A stretch of 15,699 nt of DNA from Gracilaria vermiculophylla (Eukaryota > Rhodophyta > Florideophyceae > Gracilariales > Gracilariaceae). Location of the stretch: NCBI GenBank assembly GCA_019155205.2, contig JAHNZQ020000016.1, positions 1,632,937-1,648,635 of the forward strand. The letters are read 5' to 3'. The notes beneath the pieces are model-generated. The model saw only the letters and a program-made list of their open reading frames with translations. It searched no databases and was not told where the DNA came from. Position 1 is the stretch's first letter, and each line of letters opens with the position of its first letter. Position numbers and translations under genes: made by a program. This document shows positions 9,175 to 15,699 of the stretch, piece by piece.

Positions 9175-9366
9175 TTTTCTTAGAGAGAAATATACATGAG
9201 AAAGTGGTCCACGTCGCCGGTTCCCTATAACACAGTGCTACGTACCGGCACTGGTATGGGCTGTACGACGGCCGTCGACCACGCGAGGCATGCTTACAGT
9301 TGCGTGAACCCGCCCAATATCCTTTATTCGATTCTTTATAAGTATACAGATGTACACTAAATGAAT
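9175..9366 (-). repeat. Terminal repeat copy R2 (5' end of the DIRS-like element)
   Basis: Read on the minus strand it starts near TTCATTTAGTGTACATCTG and includes CCAGTGCCGGTACGTAGCAC and CCGGCGACGTGGACC, both matching R1 (1409-1575). The second also matches R3 (12845 onward). It leads directly into the gag-like frame at 9115, so this is the 5' end and probably carries the promoter. Confidence 0.72.
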
Positions 9367-9880
9367 TAATGTACCTATTAATTACCGAAATTGCAATATT
9401 GTCCCCGCCATTCTTAATACAGTTTTGAGAATCATAATCTTTAATAAACTACGTTCAATGGACAGAAACAAATTTCTATAAGAAACCCCATACATTTTAA
9501 TGCGATTTAAGTCCGGTGAGCGCGCTATTTATTCCATGACCTTCATGTTCGCTTCTTGTAGCATATCTGCCACCAATTCCCATTTGTGTACTGGAGCAAT
9601 ATCTTGTTCAAGAACCAAGTTTTCTCCGTATATACAATACCCATAAGGTAATATATAGTTATAAGGAACTTTTTGGTAGCATGAAGAGGCCACATTGCTA
9701 TCAATAAATGCAATATTTTGTTTTCCATATTTTGATAAATCGACCAATACCATCACGGAACCGCCTTCAGAGTTCTTGTCCAAAACTCAGATCGTTTTTT
9801 CTTGAGACCATGCTAATAATATTTATAACAATCCGGACCATCCAAGTTGAATTTGTTTTGGCAAAGAAAATGACTGTGTG
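9361..9880 (-). pseudogene. Tc1/mariner transposase remnant
   Basis: Minus-strand pieces match the Tc1/mariner DDE domain in order: NKFNLDGPD (about 9856-9830), then in another frame GGSVMVLVDLSKYGKQ, NYILPYGYCIYGEN, LEQDIAPVHKWELV (second catalytic Asp, usually QDNAPxH), MKVME-stop-IARSPDLNRIKM, then a helical tail to about 9361. Both expected Trp positions are stops: TAG after KYY and TAA at 9532-9534 before IARSPDLN. The catalytic Glu of SPDLNPIEN is Lys here, and the first Asp region (usually SDEKKFN) is altered. The gene is frame-broken and dead. Its 3' end abuts the DIRS-like terminus at 9366. Confidence 0.8.
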
Positions 9881-9987
9881 CTTTTGATCTTTTTAAAAGG
9901 CCATATTTGCACAAAAAGATATCCTTTTTTATCTCTGATGATCTTCTAGAACCAGCGATCTATAAGAATGGATATTATTGATGTAAT

Positions 9988-10000
9988 AGAGAGTTTACGC
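9988..10000 (+). repeat. Harbinger II left terminal inverted repeat
   Basis: AGAGAGTTTACGC, preceded by the AAT duplication at 9985-9987. Bases 10001-10280 between it and the Myb-like gene are non-coding and include a TTTATA at 10197-10202, a possible weak TATA element. Confidence 0.85.
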
Positions 10001-10280
10001 GACATCTGAACTTTTCGCTTGCGCTTAGAATGTCGTGAAACGACTTACATGTTGCATTTTTAAGCCACAACCGCCAAGCAAGCCATCTCACATCTCATTT
10101 AAACGCTCTCCAAGCGAGAACTGATTTATTGTGAAAAAAAAACTGCTGGAAATGCATGCCCATAGGCCTCATCTGAAGGGGTAGCGCCTCCCGCCATTTA
10201 TACATCCAACCCACCTCGCCTACTCCGCGTCTCAACCGGCATTTTAACCCCTTTGGGCACGACAGTGCTCATACAACGCT

Positions 10281-11222
10281 ATGTCTGAAAGCGCTCCTGA
10301 TCCCTCTGCGTCAGTTCATATCGATGACGGGATGTCCATCCCATACAGAACTCCTATCCCACCAGGGGTGATGACCACACCCTCTCTTCCAGCGCAGCCT
10401 TCCCCTCGAACCCCATGTCCTCCAAAAAAGAAGCGCATCCGCTTTTCCCATGTGTGGGACGTCTTGCATCTTAAAGCCGTCTCGGCAGTGGACGGCCATC
10501 GAACTCCATACGGTAAGCAGCAGGACAAATTCGAATCCGCTCTTTCTATCTCCTTAAGCTCATCACCGGAAGGGTGTTTCAACAAGATCCAGGAACCAAG
10601 TCACAAGACCCTCAGTGATAGGTTCAAAAAGATTGTCGCCGACCACCGCGCGGCTGTTAGGGCCAATGTAGCTGCTTCCGGTATAACTGAAGTGCACGGG
10701 GAGGCGGAAGTATTGTTGGACGACATGGTCCTGGAAATGGATAAATGGGCGGAGCAGCGCAGGTCGGAGCGGGAAGAGAAGACGGAATCTGACAAACGTC
10801 TGCAAGAAGCGGGGGCAGAGATGCGGGATAGGGCGTTAGGCCGGGTAAGCCCCCCGGATTTGAGCGAGACCCGGTCTGGCAGTTCAGCGGAGAAGAAGAG
10901 GCGCCGTTTTGGGATGGACGAGAGGGATGAAGAGCAGCAAGATTTACTTTCTAACCATCTGAAAGAGAAAGCAAATATGGAGCAGAAGAGATTGAAGCTA
11001 GATGAGGAACGCTTCGAGTTTGACAAATGGAAAGGAGAGGAAGAAGTATTACGAGTCAGAAAAGCCCAAGAACATGAAATAAAGGTACTAGCGTTGAGTG
11101 AGAAGCGCATTGCTCTGAAAGTTGGGCGTGCTGCTGTTGATAGAGAGGAACGCAAATCAGCTTTGGATAAGCGTCGCCAGGCAAATAGAGTGCTAGGAGC
11201 TCTAGCTGAGAAGCTCAAGTAA
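10281..11222 (+). CDS. Harbinger II Myb/SANT-like DNA-binding accessory protein
   Basis: Intact 313-residue frame from ATG 10281 to TAA 11220-11222. Residues 1-48 are Pro/Ser-rich and disordered. PKKKR (48-52) is a plausible nuclear localisation signal. Residues 54-150 form a Myb/SANT-like module (FSHVWDVLHLKAV, HKTLSDRFKKIVADH, AAVRANVAASGI, LLDDMVLEMDKW). From about 155 to 313 the protein is charged and helical (RRSEREEK, KRRRFGMDERDEEQQD, LDEERFEFDKWKGEEE), probably coiled coil for dimerisation. Such proteins partner Harbinger transposases, binding subterminal DNA and promoting nuclear import. It converges with the transposase at 12545-11405. The uninterrupted frame contrasts with the broken Myb-like gene of Harbinger I. 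No intron is needed. Confidence 0.82.
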   Translation: MSESAPDPSASVHIDDGMSIPYRTPIPPGVMTTPSLPAQPSPRTPCPPKKKRIRFSHVWDVLHLKAVSAVDGHRTPYGKQQDKFESALSISLSSSPEGCFNKIQEPSHKTLSDRFKKIVADHRAAVRANVAASGITEVHGEAEVLLDDMVLEMDKWAEQRRSEREEKTESDKRLQEAGAEMRDRALGRVSPPDLSETRSGSSAEKKRRRFGMDERDEEQQDLLSNHLKEKANMEQKRLKLDEERFEFDKWKGEEEVLRVRKAQEHEIKVLALSEKRIALKVGRAAVDREERKSALDKRRQANRVLGALAEKLK

Positions 11223-11404
11223 ATCCTACCCTTCTATCGTCTTGTTCTCTACAGTGATCTTGCCTGCCCCTCAAACTCCCTAGCCGTGCCCCCTGCACTC
11301 TGCCACCAAACGAAAAGACAAACTTCAATGGCTGCCACAACTCGCACAGGCAGCAACGCCTGATGAAGCGAACCATTATTGGTTTCCTGAAAACAGGCTT
11401 TACG

Positions 11405-12545
11405 TCAAGTTGAGATGGAAAGGTAGCGCCCAAGGGTAAGGGGTCGGCAGTCGAAGTATGTTGCCACTTGTTTTCCTTGATGTAGGCATGTTTTCACGTT
11501 CCATAAAAGTCCGGCGGCCTTATGCAAGAGGGCGATGGGGCACTTCCGAATCTTGAGGTGCCGCTTGAAGTCTTGTGACGACCACATTTGTTTAAGATCC
11601 TTGTACGTCCACTCGACTGTTTCCCTGACGGCCTTCATGAGGGCACTGTACACCCTTTGAGTAGGAGTGGCATTTGCTGGCGAGCACGCTACCTGCAAGT
11701 AAACTCTTAGTATACACGCAGCGTCCGCATAGAGGCAGTATTGCTTGCCATCCACAACCATGTTCTGCCGAAGACTTACATCTAAACCACTCTCCCTATT
11801 AAGCGTCATGTCGTGACGATGCCTGACCGCAGGTCCATACAGGTAGAACATCAGCCCATCAGGTGTCGTAATTGTTTGGTAAATCAAACAGTGAAACCTT
11901 TTATGGCCAGAGCAGCAGTCACGCTGATTGATCGCTGCACCACCCGGCCTGTTATTCTGGATCTTCGTACAGTCCAAGAAACCTATACATTTTTCCATTG
12001 GGGCACCCTTTTGGTGAATAGCATCAGAATAGAGCTCTGACCTCTCTGTGATAAGGTCGGATCGGAATGTTTCGAACAAATGGCCGCGCAGTTGTATGAA
12101 TGTTTCGAGGACTTCCCAGAACACCTCACTCATACACGAACTGTGCATTCCAAACAGAAACTCTACATCTGCAAGGAGATGCCATTAGCCGTTGTACGAT
12201 GCAGCTGGCTGTGATTACATCACACCTGTATCGATTTCGCTTCGTTGTACATGCCGTCCAACCGAGTGTATTGGCAACCGTCCCAGTTTCATGTTCCCTG
12301 AAACGAAATAAAGATAGAGACTCCTGCTCGCTGAAGACATTCAGGTTGAAGTAGGTGCTTGAGATTGTTGAGGATCGTGCGCAAAGTCGGGCACGGTCCT
12401 TGGCCAGTATATGTAGTTGTCGACTGTTGTAGAGAAGAAAGACATCGCCAACATCGGCGAGCAACGATAGATGTAGTAGCTGCCGTTTCCGGTACATCCT
12501 AGAGCGAAGCTTTCCGATGGTGAAGTCTGTTAGACGCATGTTCAT
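11405..12545 (-). pseudogene. Harbinger II DDE transposase with one frameshift
   Basis: Two minus-strand frames join into one DDE_Tnp_4 protein of about 380 residues. The first (ATG 12545, down to about 12170) gives the N-terminal region (YFNLNVFSEQESL, FRFREHE, RCDVITASCIVQRLMASPC). The second (about 12170 to TGA 11405) continues DVEFLFGMHSSCMSEVFW, then the catalytic core: IGFLDCTKIQ (Asp, 11972-11974), RPGG, SGHKRFHCLIYQTITTPDGL, LYGPAVRHRHDMTL, CLYADAACILR (Asp, 11723-11725) and VRETVEWTYKDLKQ (Glu, 11612-11614). All three catalytic residues are present. The shift is +1 in the reading direction near 12168-12172 and appears to remove about three residues, as from a small deletion. A sequencing error or recoding is less likely but possible. 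Confidence 0.85.
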
Positions 12546-12735
12546 TGAAGCTGTAGACGACTGGTCACAGAAATGGCGGGAGGTCACGAGTCTAATAAAC
12601 TTATACTCATCGCAGATAATACTTATATCTTAAACGAGAGCTACAGTGCTTAAATGAATATTTCTAGTTACTTTTCACTTGAAATACTGTCTTGTGATCT
12701 CACAACCTAAACGCTAAGTATGCGAGGTCCTGTTT

Positions 12736-12748
12736 GCGTAAACTCTCT
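12736..12748 (-). repeat. Harbinger II right terminal inverted repeat
   Basis: GCGTAAACTCTCT, the exact reverse complement of the left terminus, followed by AAT (12749-12751). Bases 12546-12735 between it and the transposase start are non-coding. Confidence 0.85.
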
Positions 12749-12844
12749 AATGTTATGAATATCAAACGATTTTCAATTCTCAGTAATGCAAGAGGCGCAC
12801 TACAGTACTATTTTGGCGCGATTGTTAGGCGTCACATGAATTTG

Positions 12845-13035
12845 AAACGCACTGCAGCACTGTGCTAAACAGAATCGGTGACGTGGACCTCTTTGCTATT
12901 TCTGTTTCTCTCCCCCCTAATCCTCCCTGCCATAAGCATATCTCAACATGTCTATTCTTTATACAGGAAAGAACATAATGTATTCCAGCCAAAATATCTA
13001 GACTGAATAAATGTATCTTGAATTTTCATTGCCCA
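12845..13035 (+). repeat. Terminal repeat copy R3, uninterrupted (empty site for Harbinger I)
   Basis: It aligns first with 1528-1654 (CACTGTGCTA, ACCTCTTT, TATCTCAACATGTCTATTC) and then, without a gap, with 5511-5569 (GTATTCCAGCCAAAAT, TGAATAAATG). It shows the sequence before Harbinger I insertion, with the target AAT at 12977-12979 and an AATAAA at 13006-13011. It may be a solo terminus of the same DIRS-like family. No coding sequence is attached. Flanking bases 12752-12844 and 13036-13205 hold nothing I recognise. Confidence 0.78.
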
Positions 13036-13207
13036 AACGCTGTATTAGAGTTATTTTTCAAAATGTGGAAAAATTAGTTACTGAGTCACCAAGAGAGACT
13101 TAAAGTTGATAAAGATGTTATGTTTTTGGAACGGTTTTTGGACTTGAATTTATTTTAAAACTCGATTTTCTAGTCATACAGTACCAAAATCACCATATTT
13201 TAACATT

Positions 13208-13281
13208 AACCCTTTTGAACCTGACTGCTTATGTCTACAAATAGTATAAATAAGCGGCGAAGTTCATTTGTCAAAAGGGTT
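13208..13281. repeat. piggyBac B terminal inverted repeat with inverted copy of the tip
   Basis: AACCCTTTTGA (13208-13218) and TCAAAAGGGTT (13271-13281) are exact reverse complements, so the element tip is repeated inverted about 60 bases inside. Such repeated tips can be extra transposase-binding sites. Confidence 0.65.
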
Positions 13282-13356
13282 TGACGCTGCTAGACGGTTT
13301 GATGGCACCATGCCAAGTGTCTGCTTGGCTTATGTCTACATATTGTATACATAAGC
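13227..13356. repeat. piggyBac B subterminal pair of 29-bp imperfect palindromes
   Basis: Unit one is 13227-13255 and unit two 13328-13356, each framed by GCTTATGTCTACA at the start and ATAAGC at the end, 101 bases apart. Each is nearly self-complementary. They suggest paired binding sites for a dimeric protein, most likely the transposase. Confidence 0.7.
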
Positions 13357-13957
13357 GAGGCATGACCATTGGCTATCACAAGAATGAAAGTAATTTCATC
13401 CAATGACGTCAGTTGTTGTGGCATCTGCTGCCGCTGCGACACGACCGTTTGCACAATTCATGTGCAGTGTGCACACATCACCCAGCAATGACGATCATCA
13501 CAACTTTTTGCCGCATCCAAATAACCGACCTCGCATGGCAAAGGCCATGATATCCGCCAGAAACGGCGGCCAACGTAAAGCAAGCTCGACTGGTTTCATT
13601 GCCATCCTGCTTTGCTTCTAGATCGCAGCCCCCAAAAGAAAGCCAACTCGCTACACCTGGTTCTTGCGCGTGTAGATACAATCCCTTAGCAACCTCAAAA
13701 ATCTTGAACTATCACGCGCTGCTTGTTGGGTTTGTGGGAGGAAACACTCTCAAACTTTACCCAAAGGGTTGTTATCGGATGTGACGCCCTTTCTTGACAC
13801 GTGGCTCTCTTTCTTAGCTCTCTTTTCGGGAAAAAGAACCCCATACAGTAATAACCAGCTGCGCTTCGAGCAATTCGGCTGTTCGTCCTCCCACGTTATT
13901 TCAGCGCTATCGTACACCATCCTCCTTGCTGTTTGTGGATCTTTACTCTTTTGGAAA
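13357..13957 (+). other. piggyBac B leader between subterminal repeats and transposase
   Basis: About 600 bases without a recognised gene. It contains CCAAT at 13400-13404 overlapping TGACGTCA at 13404-13411, the perfect CRE/ATF-type palindrome, which may serve as a promoter element. The transposase frame is open back to 13769 without an ATG, so a short upstream exon is conceivable, but I see no convincing splice pair. Confidence 0.4.
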
Positions 13958-15699
13958 ATGCAGACAATAGTCAGCTCCCATAGTCATTCCGAAAATGACG
14001 ATGAACAAAAGCTGCCTTTGAACTCCGAGGAGTGTAACATCGAATCTTCTAGACAGTTCTTTCACGAAGAACGTGAGAGCGACGAATTCGAGGTTACTGC
14101 GCTTGGGGCCTACGAAGAAGAAACGTTATACGAAACAGTGCCGTACTGCGCAAAATGGAGGCTTTGTAGCGGTTTGTTTTTGGCTAAAGAACAACTCACC
14201 AGGCGAACGTATGCTCGCAGTAAAGAGTTGGGTTTATTCAAGCTGTTTCTCAACAACTCCTATTTAGAATGTGTGAGGCAATGGACAAGCAAAGAGCTTT
14301 TAAAGAGTGGTAAAAGAAAGAAGGCACTAAGAATGGATGAACTTTTAGCCTTCTTTGGTCTAAAGTTAGCCACCTCCATACACCGATTGAACCGCTTGCA
14401 TGACTAATGGTGCACTTCAGAGCTGCTCCAAATTCCGTTCCTTGGAAAGGTTGTGTCGCGGAACACATTTCTAAACATACGCGCTGCTCTTCAATTGTAT
14501 TTTTCATACGAACACGACATCGCCACAGCAGATCCACTGTGGCATAGCAGGCAAATTCTCGAACATTTCACACGGAATGCCGCAACTCTAGCCGTCCCCG
14601 TCGGGGTTAGCTCACTCGACGAAAATACTATTAGATGCAAGGGACGTACGACAGCACGCACATATATGAAGTCGAAACCAGTGAAATTTGGGATACGCTT
14701 CTATGCAGTGGTAGGCTGGACCCATGCCTTTTTGCATAGCCTCCAGGATAACGGCTCTGGGATTAAAACTGGACATTCACCAATTGAAAGATACACGAAT
14801 GTGTTTCGAAATCTACGAGGAGCAGTCGAGGGAAAGGTGGACGGGAAGCTGTTACAGAATTCTTCACCATCAGCATTGTGGTGCGCCCAAGTGGCGCACC
14901 AAACCCAGTGGCATCCAACGCCGAAGCATGGGCGGCTGATGGTGATGGACAATTTCTATACACGGCACGTACTTGCACGTCAGCTACATGAGCTGAGTGA
15001 CGGTGAATGTAAGGTTTTGGGGACCGTCCGCTTTTCCAATCTAGATGGAATAAACCGCCCCGCTCTGAAGGATGCAATTGAAAGTTTGAAGCATGCAGAG
15101 AGAGGGGAATGGCGTTTAGTGCATGTTCTGAACAAGGAAACTGGAGAGGTTGCGGAGAATACGGGATTTATTGTGTTGAAGGATAAATCAATTGTCTCAT
15201 TCTATACTAACGATCTGGCTGGTACACCCCAGGAACGAATTCATAATTCAGATGAGCATGCCGTGTATTGTGTACATGAACTGGCACCTATACAGAGATG
15301 GACGGGTGACGAAGCTGTTCGACGCATAACACTACACGTTCCTTCCATTATTGAGGCATATAATGTTTTCATGAATAGCGTGGACCGCTTCGACCAGATT
15401 CGATCAACCTCCGCTACACGTAGAAAAGAGAAGCGAGTCACCATGAGCATCTTTACATTCATTTTAGACGCCAGCATACTAAACGCACACGCACTTTTGA
15501 AAGCTATTACTAACACCGGTGACCCTATTATGAACACGACCACAATGAAACAGAAAATCATTTCGCAGCTCGTGAGCGAACATGTCCGCTACAAACAAGA
15601 AAGGTCTGCTTTGCATCCCGTGCCCCGAGCAGAAAAGAGCAAGAATGGTGAAGAGGAGGAAAATGAGTTGGGAGGGTCTTCTCATATACTGCTTGAAAC
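13958..15699 (+). pseudogene. piggyBac B transposase, one in-frame stop, incomplete at window end
   Basis: The frame begins at ATG 13958, runs to TAA 14405-14407 (codon 150), then is open without interruption to the last base. The N-terminus is acidic (HSENDDEQ, EERESDEFE), as in many piggyBac proteins. The stop sits where the family has an aromatic residue before Trp (HD-stop-WCTSELLQIPF). Downstream come RNTFLNIRAAL, then SSLDENTIRCKGRTTARTY (first catalytic Asp, 14618-14620), KPVKFGIRFYAVV, VMDNFYTRHVLARQL (second Asp, 14948-14950), and NSVDRFDQIRS (third Asp 15383-15385 and the following Asp 15392-15394). All catalytic aspartates are therefore kept. A basic, Glu-rich tail follows. No frameshift is seen in about 580 codons. 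The cysteine-rich C-terminus, if any, lies outside. Confidence 0.85.

Larger units (their letters stand above)
1408..9366 (-). mobile_element. DIRS-like retroelement remnant carrying two nested DNA transposons
   Basis: The element reads on the minus strand. From its 5' end at 9366 come a terminal repeat (9366-9175), a gag-like frame (9115-8598) and a reverse transcriptase (8412-7741). piggyBac A then interrupts it (about 7740-5700), a short flank follows (5699-5511), then Harbinger I (5510-1655), then the other terminus (1654-1408). The two termini are inverted relative to each other, with shared blocks TTAGTGTACATCTGTAT-like and CAGTGCC..TA..TAGCACTGTG. Inverted termini plus an RT of this type fit the DIRS order, whose members integrate with a tyrosine recombinase. 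RNase H, methyltransferase and recombinase regions are not visible, so the copy is internally deleted. A truncated LTR element with two opposite LTR pieces is the main alternative. Confidence 0.5.
9988..12748. mobile_element. Harbinger II: near-complete PIF/Harbinger transposon with AAT target-site duplication
   Basis: Terminal inverted repeats of 13 bases match exactly: AGAGAGTTTACGC at 9988-10000 and its reverse complement at 12736-12748. AAT flanks both ends (9985-9987, 12749-12751). Weaker similarity continues inward (CTTGCGCTTAG against CTTAGCGTTTAG). The 2761-bp element carries a Myb-like gene (10281-11222, plus) and a DDE transposase (12545-11405, minus), convergent with 182 bases between them. 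The two-gene layout, terminal repeats and 3-bp duplication are diagnostic of PIF/Harbinger. Only one frameshift in the transposase is visible, so it is much fresher than Harbinger I. Confidence 0.88.
13210..15699 (+). mobile_element. piggyBac B: left part of a piggyBac transposon, cut by window end
   Basis: The element begins immediately after TTAA (13206-13209) with CCCTTTTGAACCTGACTGC, the classic piggyBac pattern of TTAA followed by CCCTTT. Subterminal structures follow: an 11-bp inverted repeat of the tip and two 29-bp imperfect palindromes. A long piggyBac transposase frame then runs off the window. The right terminus is outside, so the second TTAA cannot be checked. Confidence 0.8.

Noticed and set aside
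10601..11218. 205-codon minus-strand frame rich in Ser and Arg opposite the Myb-like gene
   Set aside because: It mirrors the charged, helical coding strand of the intact Myb-like gene and shows no domain.
13403..13621. 72-codon plus-strand frame in the piggyBac B leader
   Set aside because: No recognisable domain, and its alanine-rich start looks like chance in non-coding sequence.
2835..14407. Reassigned stop codons (UAR as Tyr)
   Set aside because: The Myb-like II gene ends plausibly at TAA, transposase I also has a TGA, and two Tc1 stops replace Trp. Decay explains all cases more simply, so it is kept only as a test.

Overview
This window is eukaryotic and consists almost entirely of transposable elements, most of them decayed. 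I see no host gene, rRNA, tRNA or CRISPR array. The gene families present (PIF/Harbinger transposases with Myb-like partners, piggyBac, Tc1/mariner, a DIRS-like retroelement) are eukaryotic. The Harbinger and Myb-like proteins resemble those I associate with oomycetes, red algae and other protists, but I cannot name the organism.

Layout. (1) 1-856: two imperfect inverted arms (1-238 and 624-856), probably part of an unidentified element cut by the window start. (2) 1408-9366: a DIRS-like retroelement read on the minus strand, with gag-like (about 9115-8598) and reverse transcriptase (8412-7741) remnants and related inverted termini at both ends. Two DNA transposons lie inside it. Harbinger I (1655-5510) sits in its left terminus and piggyBac A (about 5700-7740) interrupts it just after the RT YIDD motif. 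(3) 9361-9880: a broken Tc1/mariner transposase abutting the DIRS right end. (4) 9988-12748: Harbinger II, with 13-bp terminal inverted repeats, an AAT target-site duplication, an intact Myb-like gene and a transposase broken only by one frameshift. (5) 12845-13035: another copy of the DIRS terminus, without the Harbinger insertion. (6) 13210 to the window end: the left part of piggyBac B, starting at TTAA, whose long transposase frame has a single in-frame stop.

How the parts work together. Each Harbinger element has the classic two-gene plan, here convergent: a Myb/SANT-like protein on the plus strand and a DDE transposase on the minus strand. The copy at 12845-13035 acts as an empty site that fixes the Harbinger I boundaries and its AAT duplication. 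The inferred order is: Tc1 present, DIRS-like element next to or into it, then Harbinger I and piggyBac A into the DIRS-like element. Harbinger II and piggyBac B look younger because their coding regions are better preserved.
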